Of a stretch of DNA of 64,000 bases, positions 8,416 through 18,679 are shown in pieces; within the stretch, counting starts at the first letter, position 1; each line of letters starts with the position of its first letter. Source of the DNA: Cyanobium sp. PCC 7001 (GTDB taxonomy: Bacteria > Cyanobacteriota > Cyanobacteriia > PCC-6307 > Cyanobiaceae); NCBI RefSeq assembly GCF_000155635.1, contig NZ_DS990556.1, positions 2,676,607-2,740,606 on the forward strand, given 5' to 3'. The notes beneath the pieces were generated by a model. That model saw only the letters and a list, made by a program, of their open reading frames with translations. It was not told the origin of the DNA and did not search any database. Both the position numbers and the translations under genes were made by a program.

Positions 8416-9710
8416 CGCGTCCGCACCTGGTGGCCGATGTCACGCCGGTAGGTCATGCCGCGGAACTGCACCTGCTCCAGCCCGGTATAGACCCGATCGA
8501 AGGCGGCATCGAAATCCTCGGCCTGGGCCACCACCGCCAGCACCCGTCCGCCGCTGCTGACGCAGCTGCCGTCCGCCTCGCGGCGGGTACCGGCGTGGAA
8601 CATCTGCAGGTCCGGGGCGGGGGGCTGCACCCCCTGGAGCACGTCACCCTGCCGGATCGTGCCGGGATAGCCCTCGGCGGCGGCGATCACGCAGGCACTG
8701 CAGCCCTGGCGGATGCTGAGCGGGGGTGCGGCATCGAGCCGGCCCTGGGCGCAGGCGAGCAGCACGGCCGCCAGTTCCGGACCGAGCAGCGGCATCAGGG
8801 TCTCGCACTCCGGGTCGCCGAAGCGGCAGTTGAACTCGATCACGCTCGGGCCGGCGTCGGTGAGCATCAGCCCGGCGTACAGCACGCCGCGGTAGTCGAT
8901 GCCACGGCTCTGCAGGGCCCGCAGGGTGGGTTCGAGCACGTCCCGCCGCACGCGATCGAGAGCCTCCTCATCCAGCAGGGGCGCAGGCGCGTAGGCCCCC
9001 ATGCCGCCGGTGTTCGGCCCGGTGTCCCCCTCGCCGATGCGCTTGTGGTCCTGGGCGGGGGGCAGGAGCACCAGGCGCTTGCCATCGGTGAGGGCGAACA
9101 CCGACACCTCCGGGCCGTGGGTGCGCTCCTCCAGCACCAGGGAGGCGCCGCCCCCGAAGCGGCCGGCGAAGATCTCCTCGACGGCATGGCGGGCCTCCTC
9201 GAGGGTCTCCGCCACCGTGACCCCCTTGCCGGCGGCCAGACCATCGGCCTTCACCACCAGCGGCCGGCCCTGCTCCTCCAGGATCGCGAGGGCCCGGCTG
9301 AGGCTGTCGGCCGGCCAGAAGCCCGCCGTCGGCACCCCGGCCTCCTGCATCAGGGCCTTGGCCCACTGCTTGCTGGCCTCGAGGCGGGCCCCATCGGCCC
9401 CCGGCCCGAACACCGCCAGGCCTGCCTGGCGCAGCCGGTCCGCCAGCCCCGCCGCCAGAGGGGCCTCCGGTCCCACCACCACCAGATCGATGGCGAGCTC
9501 GCGGCACACCTGGAGCAGGCCCTCCGGGTCGCTGTCGCTCACCGCCAGCTGCAGGCAGCCGGGCAGATCAGCCGTGCCGCCGTTGCCGGGTGTCACCCAC
9601 ACCTGGGTCACGCCGGTGCTGCGGGCCAGGGCCCAGCCCAGGGCGTTTTCCCTGCCACCGGAGCCCACCACGAGGATGTGGCGGGCTTGGCGTGAGACCT
9701 CTGGCTCCAT
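8412..9710 (-). CDS. purD: Phosphoribosylamine-glycine ligase
   Basis: GARS catalyses the second step of purine synthesis, joining glycine to phosphoribosylamine. The 432-residue protein has the N-terminal VVGSGGRENALGWAL motif, the ATP-grasp region with PLVVKADGLAAGKGV, and the late block NTGGMGAYAPAP followed by EFNCRFGDPE. Length matches the family. Its stop overlaps the nblS start (ATGA), which suggests translational coupling of a housekeeping enzyme with a stress sensor. It is divergent from the secreted helical protein at 9901. Confidence 0.97.
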   Translation of the reverse strand: MEPEVSRQARHILVVGSGGRENALGWALARSTGVTQVWVTPGNGGTADLPGCLQLAVSDSDPEGLLQVCRELAIDLVVVGPEAPLAAGLADRLRQAGLAVFGPGADGARLEASKQWAKALMQEAGVPTAGFWPADSLSRALAILEEQGRPLVVKADGLAAGKGVTVAETLEEARHAVEEIFAGRFGGGASLVLEERTHGPEVSVFALTDGKRLVLLPPAQDHKRIGEGDTGPNTGGMGAYAPAPLLDEEALDRVRRDVLEPTLRALQSRGIDYRGVLYAGLMLTDAGPSVIEFNCRFGDPECETLMPLLGPELAAVLLACAQGRLDAAPPLSIRQGCSACVIAAAEGYPGTIRQGDVLQGVQPPAPDLQMFHAGTRREADGSCVSSGGRVLAVVAQAEDFDAAFDRVYTGLEQVQFRGMTYRRDIGHQVRTR

Positions 9711-9900
9711 CGGAACAGGACGGGTGGAAGGGGACGGGGGCGTGGCAGTGCCCGGACCGGGAGTGCCGCCTCGGTTGAGCTTGAACCAAGATGGTGCCGG
9801 CCGATGCTCGCCCCGGCGCTCGACCCAGCAGCGGTTTGCCCCGCCAATCTTCCTTCACGCCTGCCCTGTCCATGGGAGCCCGTTTCCCTGCAACCACGTC

Positions 9901-10860
9901 ATGACGCCGCTGCGGGCCGCCCATCCCTGGAGGGTTGCACTGGCTGCCGTTGCGGCCACCACCTGGGCGGCCGCCCTCGGCCATGCCACGGCGGCGCCGA
10001 TCGGGCTGCGGCCGGATCCGGAGAGCGTGGAGCGGCGCTGCCGGGCGGCGCGGGCCGCCGGGGACACCGGCCAGCTCCAGCTGCTCCAGGACGAGCTGCT
10101 GGCTCAGCGCCCCGCCGGTCCCAGCAGCACCGAGGCGGTGCTCGCCACGGCCGAGGCCCTGTTGGTGTGTGAGGCTCCCGATGCTGCCCTGGCGGTGCTG
10201 GCGCGCCACAGCCCGGCCCCGGGCCCCGACCGGCAGGCCTGGCTGCTGCTGCAGTGGCGGGCGGCCGATGCCGGGCAGGACCACGAACGGGCCGCCCGCG
10301 CCCTGCGCTGGATGGCGGCCGGCGACCTGGCCCGCCTGGAGTCGATCGCGCTGCCGCGCCAGTCCGGCCAGTCCGGAGTTGCGTTCACCCGCCCGGCGCT
10401 GGATCAGCTGGCCGACCACCTCGAGAGCCTGGGGCGCAACGACGAGGCCGCCGAGGTGCTCCTGGCAGGCCGCACGCCCGGAGAGCCGCAGGCCCGCCGC
10501 TGGGCTCGGGCGGTCGCCCTGGCCGAGGGCCTGGACGCCTCCACACGAGAGGCCCTGCTGGAGCAAGCGCTGGATCAGGCGGCCGCCAGTGGTGCCTGGG
10601 GACTGGTGGCTGCCCTGCTGGATCAGCAGCTGGCGGCCGTGGCGGCCGGACCGGGATCCAGCCTGTCGCCCGCGGCGGCGCAGGCCCTGCGGCGGCGGCT
10701 GCGGCTCAGTGGCCGCATCGACGATGCCTACGGTGAATGGCTCCTGCAGCGCCGCTTCGGCGTGGATCCCGAGCGGGCCGCTGAGCTCGAACGCCAGCTG
10801 CGCTCGCCCCGCGATCCCGGTGGCCATGCCACCACCCCTGACCCCAGCACCCAGCCATGA
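9901..10860 (+). CDS. Secreted helical-repeat-like protein of unknown function
   Basis: 319 residues beginning with a signal-peptide-like segment ([24 protein letters not shown]) and then almost entirely Ala/Leu-rich amphipathic helices resembling TPR or SEL1-type repeats, without a clean consensus. The C-terminal 20 residues are Pro/Thr-rich. ATG 9901 is picked because it precedes the hydrophobic signal; the frame is open further upstream only as a purD shadow. It overlaps purC by 4 bp (ATGA), and bamA and the lipid A genes follow, so an envelope or periplasmic role is likely. The function is not recognised. Confidence 0.7.
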   Translation: MTPLRAAHPWRVALAAVAATTWAAALGHATAAPIGLRPDPESVERRCRAARAAGDTGQLQLLQDELLAQRPAGPSSTEAVLATAEALLVCEAPDAALAVLARHSPAPGPDRQAWLLLQWRAADAGQDHERAARALRWMAAGDLARLESIALPRQSGQSGVAFTRPALDQLADHLESLGRNDEAAEVLLAGRTPGEPQARRWARAVALAEGLDASTREALLEQALDQAAASGAWGLVAALLDQQLAAVAAGPGSSLSPAAAQALRRRLRLSGRIDDAYGEWLLQRRFGVDPERAAELERQLRSPRDPGGHATTPDPSTQP

Positions 10861-11624
10861 GCGCCTACGCCCTCGCTTCCCTCCTGCATGAAGGCAAGGC
10901 CAAGCGGGTCCACGCCACCGACCGTCCCGATCTGGTGGCCGTGGAGTTCAAGGACGACGCCACGGCCTTCAATGCGCTCAAGAAGGCCCAGCTGAGCGGC
11001 AAGGGCTGGCACAACTGCCAGATCTCCGCCCTGCTGTTCGAGCAGCTGGCGAGCCAGGACATTCCCACCCACTACCGGGGCCTGGCGGAAGCAGAGCACG
11101 GCGGCAACTGGATGCTCGTGCGGCCGGTGCGAATCATTCCCATCGAGGTGGTGATCCGCAATCGCGCCGCCGGATCGCTGTGCCGGCAGATGCCGATCCA
11201 TGCGGGCACCCCTCTGGAGCCCCCGCTGCTCGATCTCTACTACAAGGACGACGGCCTGGGAGATCCCCTGCTGACCGAAGCCAGGTTGGAGCGCCTCGCG
11301 CTGCTGACCGCGGAGGAGCGCGCAGACGTGGAGCGCCTGGCGCGGGAGGTGAACACGGCCCTGGTGAAGGTGTTCGATCGGGTGGGGCTGATCCTGGTGG
11401 ATTTCAAGATCGAACTGGGCTACACGGCGGACGGGCAGCTGGTGGTGGCCGATGAAATCAGCCCCGACACCTGCCGGCTGTGGGATCGGGCCGTCGAGGA
11501 TGTCAACGAACGGATCCTGGACAAGGATCGCTTCCGGCAGGACCTCGGAGGAGTCGTCGAAGCCTATGGGCAGGTTCTCAAACGGCTCCAAGGGGTGTGT
11601 CCCGAACCCTTGATCTACCGGTAA
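10857..11624 (+). CDS. purC: Phosphoribosylaminoimidazole-succinocarboxamide synthase
   Basis: SAICAR synthetase ligates aspartate to CAIR in purine synthesis. The 255 residues contain the start [11 protein letters not shown], the FKDDATAFN segment, [12 protein letters not shown] (substrate loop) and VDFKIELGY followed by [12 protein letters not shown], all hallmarks of PurC. The start codon overlaps the preceding stop by 4 bp. bamA follows after 44 bp. Purine and envelope genes are thus in one transcription unit or closely adjacent units. Confidence 0.98.
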   Translation: MSAYALASLLHEGKAKRVHATDRPDLVAVEFKDDATAFNALKKAQLSGKGWHNCQISALLFEQLASQDIPTHYRGLAEAEHGGNWMLVRPVRIIPIEVVIRNRAAGSLCRQMPIHAGTPLEPPLLDLYYKDDGLGDPLLTEARLERLALLTAEERADVERLAREVNTALVKVFDRVGLILVDFKIELGYTADGQLVVADEISPDTCRLWDRAVEDVNERILDKDRFRQDLGGVVEAYGQVLKRLQGVCPEPLIYR

Positions 11625-11668
11625 GGTCACCGCACATTGGCGGTTCATCCGCCCCATTCGTCACAGGC

Positions 11669-13930
11669 ATGGTGGGTTCGCTCGGCTTGAAGGGTGTGTG
11701 GCCACTGCTGGGCGTAGCTCTCCTGGCCGGCGCTCCTGCTCTGGCGCAGGAGTCCCCTGCTCCCGATCCGTCCGCGGAATCCCCTCCGGCCGATCAGCCT
11801 GCCCCTGTGGAGCAGCCTGATCCTGCGGAGCCGTCCGAGGAGCCATCCGAGCCTGCTGATGCCCCCGCGCCGGGCTCTGAAGCCTTCCCCACCCCCGCGC
11901 CGGAAGCCACCCCCGACCCCGGCGCCTTCTCTGCTCCGGAGGAATCGGCGGCTCCCGAGGAGCCCAGAGTGCAGATCGCCGAGATCGTGGTCGAGGGACT
12001 GGACGGCCATCCCGAGCAGGAACGTCTCGAGCTGGCCGCCTATGACGCCATGGCGGTGCGGCCCGGCACCCGGGTGACCCGCAGCGAGCTGCAGACCGAT
12101 CTCTCGGCGGTTTACGCCACCGGCTGGTTCTCCGATGTGCGGATCCAGCCCGTGGATGGCCCCCTGGGCGTTCGGCTGATCGTGGCGGTGGTTCCCAACC
12201 CGGTGCTCCGCCAGGTGAGCCTCGAGCCGGCGGACCTCAAGGTGCCCGAGCAGGTGGTCACCGATACCTTCGCGCCCGATTACGAGAAGACGCTCAACCT
12301 CAACACCCTGCAGACACGCATGCAGGAGCTGCAGCGCTGGTATGCGGACGAGGGCTACTCTCTGGCCCGCGTCACCGGCCCCAGCCGGGTGAGCCCTGAC
12401 GGCACCGTGGAACTGCTGGTGCGGGAGGGGATCGTCAACGGTGTCGAGGTGCAGTTCCTCGACAAGGAGGGATCCGCCACCAACGACAAGGGCGAGCCGA
12501 TCCGCGGCAAGAGCAAGCCATGGGTGGTGACCCGGGAGATCTCGATGAAGCCCGGTGATGTCTTCAACCGCCGCAAGCTGGAGGAGGACATCCGCCGCCT
12601 CTACGGAACGGGTCTGTTCGGCGATGTCAAGGTGACCCTCCGTCCCGTGCCGGCCGAACCGGGGCAGGTGGTGATCGTGCTCGGCATGGTGGAGCAGTCC
12701 ACCGGCTCGGTGTCCGGCGGTGTGGGCTACAGCCAGAACCAGGGCGTGTTCGGTCAGATTCAGCTGCAGGAAAGCAACCTGCTCGGCCGTGCCTGGAGCC
12801 TGGGCACCAACTTCTCCTACGGCCAGTTCGGTGGCCTGGGTGACATCACCTTCACCGATCCCTGGATCAAGGGGGACCGCTTCCGCACCTCCTTCCGGAC
12901 CCGCGTGTTCTTCAGCCGGGAGGTGCCCCAGATCTTCCAGAGCGAGAACACCGAGACCACCTTCAACGGCAAGGACTTCGACGGGGCCGACTTCGACGTG
13001 GTCACCAACAGTCCGGTGAACACCTCGGGCCCCTTCTCGGAGGTGCGCACCAACTTCGATTCGGTCGCGATTCAGCGCATCGGCGCCAACGTGCAGTTCG
13101 TGCGTCCCCTCAATGGCGGCGACCCCTACAAGAAGGCGCCGTGGAACCTCATCCTCGCCTTCGGCGGCCAGGAGGTGACCCCCATGAACTTCTCGGGCAC
13201 GAAATATTCCCAGGCCGTGGTTGGTGTGGATAACGACGACCGCCAGCCCGTCAGGGTGCCCAGCGAGAACGTGATCTGTCTCGCGTTCAACTGCGCCTCC
13301 GAGAACCAGCTGCTCAGCTTCCGGGTGGGGGCCACCTACAGCAGCCTGGACGACCCCCGCAACCCCACCCGCGGCAACTTCTTCAGCATCGGCTCCGAGC
13401 AGTTCCTCTCCGTGGGCAACGACTCGCCCACTTTCAACCGGGTGCGCTCGACCTTCACCCACTACATCCCGGTGGACTGGCTGAAGATCTACAAGGGCTG
13501 CCGGCCCAAGCCGGGCGAGACGCGCGACTGCAAGCAGGCGCTGGCCTTCCAGGTGTCGGGCGGGGCTCTGATCGGTGACGAGATTCCTCCTTACGAGGCC
13601 TTCTGCCTGGGTGGCGGCAACTCCGTGCGCGGCTATGCCGACTGCGATCTGGGCGTGGGCAAGGTCTTCGGGGAATTCACGGCGGAATACCGCTTCCCCC
13701 TGTTCAGCATCGTGAGCGGCTCGGTGTTCTTCGATGCCGGCACCACGTTCGGCACCCAGGGCGACATCCCCGGCAATCCGGGTGGTCTGCTGGGCAAGAA
13801 GGGCGAGGGCTTCTCCCCGGGGATCGGCCTGATCGTCACCACGCCGGTGGGCCCGCTGCGGCTGGAGGTCGCCACCGAGGATTTCACCGACAACTGGCGC
13901 TTCAATCTCGGTGTGGGCTGGAAGTTCTAG
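11669..13930 (+). CDS. bamA: Omp85/BamA outer-membrane assembly protein
   Basis: Inserts beta-barrel proteins into the outer membrane. The 753-residue product starts with a signal peptide (LLGVALLAGAPALAQ), then a Pro/Glu/Ala-rich low-complexity stretch to about residue 100 that is typical of cyanobacterial Omp85, then POTRA domains beginning at VQIAEIVVEGLDGHPE, and a C-terminal barrel with GGNSVRGY (the conserved VRGY/F strand motif region) and a terminal Phe in GVGWKF. The frame is open upstream to 11480, but ATG 11669 directly precedes the signal peptide. The stop shares one base with the lpxC start. Confidence 0.93.
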   Translation: MVGSLGLKGVWPLLGVALLAGAPALAQESPAPDPSAESPPADQPAPVEQPDPAEPSEEPSEPADAPAPGSEAFPTPAPEATPDPGAFSAPEESAAPEEPRVQIAEIVVEGLDGHPEQERLELAAYDAMAVRPGTRVTRSELQTDLSAVYATGWFSDVRIQPVDGPLGVRLIVAVVPNPVLRQVSLEPADLKVPEQVVTDTFAPDYEKTLNLNTLQTRMQELQRWYADEGYSLARVTGPSRVSPDGTVELLVREGIVNGVEVQFLDKEGSATNDKGEPIRGKSKPWVVTREISMKPGDVFNRRKLEEDIRRLYGTGLFGDVKVTLRPVPAEPGQVVIVLGMVEQSTGSVSGGVGYSQNQGVFGQIQLQESNLLGRAWSLGTNFSYGQFGGLGDITFTDPWIKGDRFRTSFRTRVFFSREVPQIFQSENTETTFNGKDFDGADFDVVTNSPVNTSGPFSEVRTNFDSVAIQRIGANVQFVRPLNGGDPYKKAPWNLILAFGGQEVTPMNFSGTKYSQAVVGVDNDDRQPVRVPSENVICLAFNCASENQLLSFRVGATYSSLDDPRNPTRGNFFSIGSEQFLSVGNDSPTFNRVRSTFTHYIPVDWLKIYKGCRPKPGETRDCKQALAFQVSGGALIGDEIPPYEAFCLGGGNSVRGYADCDLGVGKVFGEFTAEYRFPLFSIVSGSVFFDAGTTFGTQGDIPGNPGGLLGKKGEGFSPGIGLIVTTPVGPLRLEVATEDFTDNWRFNLGVGWKF

Positions 13931-14793
13931 TGGGGCCCTGGCCAGCTGATTACTCTCAGGCCTGGACTCTGGCCTCCGCCGTGGACCGCAGCGGCGTGGG
14001 GCTGCACAGCGGCAGCACCGGGCGGGTGCGTCTCGAGCCCTCGGAGCGGCCGGGCTACTGGCTCGGCTGGCTCGATCAACCTTCCCTGCCGCTGGTGCGC
14101 CTCACCCCGGCCGCCGTGCACAGCACCACCCTGTGCACGGCGCTCCAGCTGGGTGGCCGTCACGTGTCCACCGTGGAGCACCTGCTGGCGGCCCTGGCGG
14201 GCACGGGGGTGAGCCAGGCGGTTCTGCTGGTGGAGGGGGAGGAGATTCCCCTGCTGGATGGTTCCGCCCTGCCCTGGGTGGAGGCCATCGCCGAAGCGGG
14301 CCTGGAGGCCCTCTCCTCTCCAGTGGCCGCACCGGCACCGCAGGCGCCGCTCACGCTGCACCAGGGGGACGGATTCGTCACGGCCCTGCCCGGTTCCGGC
14401 CTGCGCCTGGGAGCCGCGATCGACTTCAGCGATGCGGCGATCGGCAGGCAGATGCTGTCGCTGGCGCTCACTCCGGCCACGTTCGTGGCCGAGATCGCCC
14501 CGGCCCGCACCTTCGGCCTGCGCTCCCAGGTGGATCAGCTGCGGGCCGCCGGCCTGATCCGGGGGGGATGTCTCGACAATGCCCTGGTCTGCGACGGCGA
14601 CCGGTGGCTGAATCCACCGCTGCGGTTTGCCGATGAACCGGTGCGCCATAAAATCCTGGATCTGTTGGGCGACCTGGCACTGGTCGGTCTGCCAAGGGCC
14701 CAGGTGTTTGCCTTCCGCGGCTCCCATGGTCTTCACATCGCCCTGGCTGCCGCCCTGGCGGAGCTGCCCTGCCCGGCCTCCCACCCTGCTTGA
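13930..14793 (+). CDS. lpxC: UDP-3-O-acyl-N-acetylglucosamine deacetylase
   Basis: LpxC carries out the committed, zinc-dependent step of lipid A synthesis. Visible metal and catalytic motifs are [12 protein letters not shown] near residue 77, [14 protein letters not shown] near 237 and the late SHGLHIALA. The length of 287 is normal. The start is GTG at 13930, sharing its first base with the bamA stop (TAGTG); no other start would keep the conserved [11 protein letters not shown] block. It ends overlapping fabZ. Coupled translation through the cluster is likely. Confidence 0.95.
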   Translation: MGPWPADYSQAWTLASAVDRSGVGLHSGSTGRVRLEPSERPGYWLGWLDQPSLPLVRLTPAAVHSTTLCTALQLGGRHVSTVEHLLAALAGTGVSQAVLLVEGEEIPLLDGSALPWVEAIAEAGLEALSSPVAAPAPQAPLTLHQGDGFVTALPGSGLRLGAAIDFSDAAIGRQMLSLALTPATFVAEIAPARTFGLRSQVDQLRAAGLIRGGCLDNALVCDGDRWLNPPLRFADEPVRHKILDLLGDLALVGLPRAQVFAFRGSHGLHIALAAALAELPCPASHPA

Positions 14794-15287
14794 TCGTCTT
14801 GCCTCCCATCGCACCCTCCGGCCCCGATTCCTCCGCTCCGCCTGCCCCTCCGGCCTGTGTGCTCCAGGCGGAGCAGATCCAGGGTCTGCTGCCCCACCGC
14901 TACCCTTTTGCGCTGGTGGACCGGGTGATCGCGCATGAGCCCGGCAGGCGCGCGGTGGCGATCAAGAACGTGACCCTCAACGAACCCCACTTCCAGGGGC
15001 ACTTCCCGGGTCGCCCGCTCATGCCCGGGGTGCTGATCGTCGAGGCGATGGCCCAGGTGGGGGGATTGATCGTCACCCAGATGCCCGATCTGCCCAAGGG
15101 GCTGTTCGTCTTTGCCGGCATCGACGGCGTGCGCTTCCGCCGCCCCGTGGTGCCGGGCGACCAGCTGCGCATCAGCTGCGAGCTGATCAGCCTCAAGCGC
15201 AAGCGCTTCGGCAAGGTGGCGGCCGAGGCCACGGTCGACGGGGAACTGGCCTGCTCCGGTGAACTGATGTTCTCACTGGTGGACTGA
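14790..15287 (+). CDS. fabZ: 3-hydroxyacyl-[ACP] dehydratase FabZ
   Basis: Dehydrates beta-hydroxyacyl-ACP in fatty acid elongation and competes with LpxA for the same substrate pool. Catalytic His in [13 protein letters not shown] and the Glu in [12 protein letters not shown] are present. The product is 165 residues with a 30-residue Pro/Ala-rich lead before the hot-dog fold. The start is TTG at 14790, overlapping the lpxC stop; the frame has no ATG before the conserved core, so a shorter form from an internal codon is possible. The lpxC-fabZ-lpxA-lpxB order is the classical one. Confidence 0.95.
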   Translation: MIVLPPIAPSGPDSSAPPAPPACVLQAEQIQGLLPHRYPFALVDRVIAHEPGRRAVAIKNVTLNEPHFQGHFPGRPLMPGVLIVEAMAQVGGLIVTQMPDLPKGLFVFAGIDGVRFRRPVVPGDQLRISCELISLKRKRFGKVAAEATVDGELACSGELMFSLVD

Positions 15288-16093
15288 TGGCCACCACCAT
15301 CCATGCCACGGCGGTGGTCGATCCGCGGGCTGAGCTGGCCGCCGGGGTGCAGGTGGGGCCCTATGCCGTGGTGGGGCCCGAGGTGACGATCGGCGAGCAC
15401 TGCCGGATCGGCCCCCATGTGGTGCTGGACGGGAGGGTGCGGATGGGACGGGGCAACCGGATCTTTCCGGGCGCCTGCATCGGCCTCGAGCCCCAGGATC
15501 TGAAGTACACCGGGGACCCCACCGAGGTGGTGATCGGAGACGACAACACCATCCGCGAGTGCGTCACCATCAACCGCGCCACCACCGGCCGCCAGCAGAC
15601 GCGGATCGGCGACGGCAATCTGCTGATGGCCTACAGCCATCTGGGCCACAACTGCCAGCTGGGGGATCGCATCGTGATCGCCAACGGCGTGGCGGTGGCG
15701 GGCCATGTGGTGATCGGTGACCGGGCCGTGGTCGGCGGGGTGCTGGGCATCCACCAGTTCGTGCAGATCGGCACCCTTGCCATGGTGGGCGGCATGAGCC
15801 GGATCGAGCGGGATGTGCCCCCGTACACGCTCGTGGAGGGCCATCCCTCCCGGGTGCGGGCTCTCAACACCATCGGCCTGCGCCGCAGCGGGCTCACCGA
15901 ACTGGATGGGGGGCGTCAGTATGCCGACCTCAAACAGGCCTGGACCGTGCTCTACCGGCAGCGACGCACCCTGGCGGAGGCCCTGCTGCAGCTTCGGGCC
16001 GCTCCCCTCACGGCGGCGGCCGAAACGCTGGTGGCCTTCCTGGAGGCCTCGCTGGAGCCCTCCCGGCGGGGCCCGATTCCAGGAGCCCGCTGA
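15287..16093 (+). CDS. lpxA: UDP-N-acetylglucosamine O-acyltransferase
   Basis: First enzyme of lipid A synthesis. The 268 residues fold as a left-handed beta-helix: repeated hexapeptides run from about residue 5 to 190 (for example [20 protein letters not shown]), with the catalytic His in [14 protein letters not shown] and [13 protein letters not shown] later. The C-terminal helical part is normal. The start ATG shares a base with the fabZ stop (TGATG). Confidence 0.97.
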   Translation: MATTIHATAVVDPRAELAAGVQVGPYAVVGPEVTIGEHCRIGPHVVLDGRVRMGRGNRIFPGACIGLEPQDLKYTGDPTEVVIGDDNTIRECVTINRATTGRQQTRIGDGNLLMAYSHLGHNCQLGDRIVIANGVAVAGHVVIGDRAVVGGVLGIHQFVQIGTLAMVGGMSRIERDVPPYTLVEGHPSRVRALNTIGLRRSGLTELDGGRQYADLKQAWTVLYRQRRTLAEALLQLRAAPLTAAAETLVAFLEASLEPSRRGPIPGAR

Positions 16094-17298
16094 TGCTCCG
16101 GTTGCTGGTCAGCACCGGTGAGGTGTCCGGCGATCTGCAGGGGGCTCTGCTGGTGCAGGCCCTGCATGAGGAGGCCCGCCGACGGGGGCTGGCTCTGCAG
16201 GTGGTGGCCCTGGGGGGTGAACGCATGGAACGGGCGGGCGCCGAACTGCTGGCCAACACCACCCGCATGGGGGCGATCGGCCTGCTGGAGGCCATTCCAT
16301 TCGTGGTGCCCACCCTGCTCCTGCAGCGGCGTCTGAAACGCTGGTTCCGCCTGGCACCGCCCGATGGGGTGGTGCTGATCGACTACATGGGCCCCAACGT
16401 GAACCTGGGCCTGCGGCTCAAGCGCCGGTTCCCCCAGGTGCCCGTGACGTACTACATCGCTCCGCAGGAGTGGGCCTTCAAGTTCGGCGCCGAAGGACGC
16501 ACCAACCTGATCCGCTTCTCGAACCAGATTCTGGCGATCTTCCAGGAGGAGGCCCGCTTCTACGGCTCCCGTGGGGCGAACGTGATCTACGTGGGCCACC
16601 CGCTGGTGGACACGGTGGAGCACCTGCCCCAGCGCCGCCAGGCCCGCGCCGAGCTGGGGCTCGAGCCGGGGGCTCCGGTGCTGCTGCTAATGCCCGCCTC
16701 CCGCCGCCAGGAGCTGCGCTACATGCTGCCCCACATCGTGGCGGCGGCCGCCGCCCTGCAGCGGGCCCGTCCTGACCTGCAGGTGGTGGTGCCGGCCGGC
16801 CTCTCCGGGTTCGAGGGCCCGCTCAGCCGCCAGCTGGATCAGGCCGGTGTGAGGGCCCTCGTGATCCCGGCCGCCGAGGCCGACCGGCTCAAGCCGGCCC
16901 TCTGCGCCGCCGCCGACCTCGCCCTGGCCAAGTCCGGCACCGTCAACCTGGAACTGGCGCTGCGGGGGGTTCCCCAGGTGGTGGTGTACCGGGTGAGTGG
17001 GCTCACGGCCTTTGTGGCCCGCCATCTCCTCCGCTTCAGTGTGCCCCACATCTCGCCGGTGAACCTGGTGCTGGGTGAGCGGCTCGTGCCGGAGCTGCTC
17101 CAGGCCGACCTCACCGCCGAGGCGATCGTGCGGGAAGCCTTGCCGCTGCTGCAGCCCGGCAGCGCCGCCCAGACGGCCATGCTCGAGGGTTATGCCCGTC
17201 TGCGGGAGGCCCTGGGACCACCCGGCGTGACCCAGCGGGCCGCCGCGGCGATCCTCAACCAGGTGCAGGAACCGCCGGTGCAGGAGCCGCCTCCATGA
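16093..17298 (+). CDS. lpxB: Lipid-A-disaccharide synthase
   Basis: Peripheral-membrane GT19 glycosyltransferase joining UDP-diacylglucosamine to lipid X. The 401 residues show the N-terminal [14 protein letters not shown], the middle [11 protein letters not shown] (typically PSVWAW in proteobacteria), the [16 protein letters not shown] block and the donor-site [11 protein letters not shown]. The start ATG overlaps the lpxA stop and the end overlaps msrA by 4 bp. A short Pro/Val/Gln tail ends the protein. Confidence 0.96.
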   Translation: MLRLLVSTGEVSGDLQGALLVQALHEEARRRGLALQVVALGGERMERAGAELLANTTRMGAIGLLEAIPFVVPTLLLQRRLKRWFRLAPPDGVVLIDYMGPNVNLGLRLKRRFPQVPVTYYIAPQEWAFKFGAEGRTNLIRFSNQILAIFQEEARFYGSRGANVIYVGHPLVDTVEHLPQRRQARAELGLEPGAPVLLLMPASRRQELRYMLPHIVAAAAALQRARPDLQVVVPAGLSGFEGPLSRQLDQAGVRALVIPAAEADRLKPALCAAADLALAKSGTVNLELALRGVPQVVVYRVSGLTAFVARHLLRFSVPHISPVNLVLGERLVPELLQADLTAEAIVREALPLLQPGSAAQTAMLEGYARLREALGPPGVTQRAAAAILNQVQEPPVQEPPP

Positions 17299-18011
17299 AG
17301 AACGCCACGGGCCATGCGGCCACTCCGGGCCGGCCCCCCGCAGCCTCGGCTCCTCCGGCGCCTGGTCGCCCCCCGCAGCGCTGGCGGGTCTGGCTGGCGT
17401 GGCTGCTCTTGGCGGGGCTGCTGCTGGGCGTGGTGCTCACCCCACGGCCGGCCCTGGCCGTTGCCCCGCAGGAGGCCGTGTTCGCCGGCGGCTGTTTCTG
17501 GTGCCTGGAGCATGACCTCGAGACCCTGCCTGGGGTGGTGGAGGTGATGAGCGGGTACAGCGGCGGCCACCTGGAGAACCCTCGCTACGAGCAGGTGTCT
17601 GCCGGTGGCACCGGCCACCAGGAGGCGGTGCGGGTGCGCTTCGATCCGGAGCTGCTGCCCTACCCCACGCTGCTACGGGCCTACTGGCGCAACGTTGATC
17701 CCTTCGATGGCAGCGGGCAGTTCTGCGACCGCGGATCCTCCTACCGCCCGGTGATCTTCCCCCGCGGGCCGGAGCAGCTCCAGCAGGCTGAAGCGAGCCT
17801 GGCGGCGGCGGCCCAGGTTCTGCGGCAACCCGCCGAGGCCCTGCAGGTGGTGATCCAGCCGCTCGAACGGTTCTGGCCAGCCGAGGACGACCACCAGAAC
17901 TACGCGGAGCGCCATCCGGTGAACTACGGCTATTACCGCTGGGCCTGCGGCCGCGATCGCCGCCTCGATCAGGTGTGGGGAGCTGCGGCCCGCAGCGCGG
18001 CGCCCTGGTGA
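17295..18011 (+). CDS. msrA: Peptide methionine-(S)-S-oxide reductase, membrane-anchored or exported
   Basis: Repairs oxidised methionine. The catalytic motif GGCFWCLE gives Cys67, and the later GYSGGH, DQRGSSYRP-like [11 protein letters not shown] and [10 protein letters not shown] blocks are all MsrA. Residues 1-56 are an extra N-terminal part: a Pro/Ala-rich stretch and one hydrophobic segment ([16 protein letters not shown]) ending in a possible signal cleavage site (RPALAVA). The enzyme therefore probably acts in the periplasm or lumen, or is tethered to a membrane. It is translationally coupled to lpxB by a 4-bp overlap, fitting an envelope-protection role. Confidence 0.93.
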   Translation: MKNATGHAATPGRPPAASAPPAPGRPPQRWRVWLAWLLLAGLLLGVVLTPRPALAVAPQEAVFAGGCFWCLEHDLETLPGVVEVMSGYSGGHLENPRYEQVSAGGTGHQEAVRVRFDPELLPYPTLLRAYWRNVDPFDGSGQFCDRGSSYRPVIFPRGPEQLQQAEASLAAAAQVLRQPAEALQVVIQPLERFWPAEDDHQNYAERHPVNYGYYRWACGRDRRLDQVWGAAARSAAPW

Positions 18012-18148
18012 GGGCCCTGGAATCGGAGCAGATTCTGCAGTTTTCCCGGCGGTGGTCCAGAGCGAACCAAGCGCCCCGAAAATGAAGGTAGGTTCCCAGA
18101 CCGATGCATCCGCCTTACCGTGAGACGCGCAGCCGAGCAGAGCCCTGT

Positions 18149-18358
18149 ATGTATCTGCTGACCATTCGCGAAGGCCTGCAGACCCGCCACATCGGCCCCT
18201 ACGAGAGTCCGAAGCAGGCCGCTGACGATCTCGATCGCCTGCTGCCCCTCTGCAGCGAGCGGGCCCGCTGGCAGATCCATGCCCTCGAGTCGCCGCAGGC
18301 CCTGCGCGGCGCCCATGGCTCCGCTGTGATGGCCGCATCCGGGCCGATCGCAGCCTGA
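18149..18358 (+). CDS. Small conserved-looking protein, function unknown
   Basis: 69 residues if started at ATG 18149 (MYLLTIREGLQTRHIGPYES), 84 if started at ATG 18104. The sequence is soluble and balanced, with a pattern of beta strand (YLLTIREG..TRHIGPY) followed by helix (SPKQAADDLDRLL), as in small cyanobacterial proteins of the DUF1816-like size class, though I cannot place it in a named family. The shorter start is preferred because the extra 15 residues are Arg/Pro-rich and unstructured. It stands alone after msrA. Confidence 0.55.
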   Translation: MYLLTIREGLQTRHIGPYESPKQAADDLDRLLPLCSERARWQIHALESPQALRGAHGSAVMAASGPIAA

Positions 18359-18393
18359 GGTTTGGCCTGGGGAGTCCTCATCGGAGGCTCCCC

Positions 18394-18648
18394 TCAGGGC
18401 TGGCGCGGATAGCCCCGGAGCAGGCCGCTCTCCACCATCAGCCCCACGCCGGCGTTGATCAGGACCAGGCCCAGGGTTCCGTACCAGAACCATGGCCCGG
18501 GGTCGGTCATGCCTTCAACCCGGCTGGTGGCGGCCAGCACCTGGATGCCCCGGCGAATCACGGCTTCGCCGAACAGACAGAGGCCGGCCGGCAGAAGGAG
18601 CACGCCGAGCTGAGCCTTCACGTACCAGCGAATCTTCTTCACGGCCAT
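18394..18648 (-). CDS. Small membrane protein, two spans, function unknown
   Basis: 84 residues. After a basic start (MAVKKIRWYVKAQ) come a hydrophobic segment (LGVLLLPAGLCLFGEAVI) and a second one (WYGTLGLVLINAGVGLMV), with a short polar loop between and a basic C-terminus, so the termini are probably cytoplasmic. The frame is open further upstream but only as antisense to pepA's end. ATG 18648 gives a clean start. It lies downstream of pepA on the same strand, 31 bp away. Not recognised. Confidence 0.6.
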   Translation of the reverse strand: MAVKKIRWYVKAQLGVLLLPAGLCLFGEAVIRRGIQVLAATSRVEGMTDPGPWFWYGTLGLVLINAGVGLMVESGLLRGYPRQP

Positions 18649-18679
18649 GGGGGCCAGCCTCCGGACATGGCCCCCAAAC

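Noticed and set aside
11645-13462. Leftward 605-codon open frame opposite bamA
   Set aside because: Antisense shadow; the opposite strand encodes a clear Omp85 with signal peptide and barrel.
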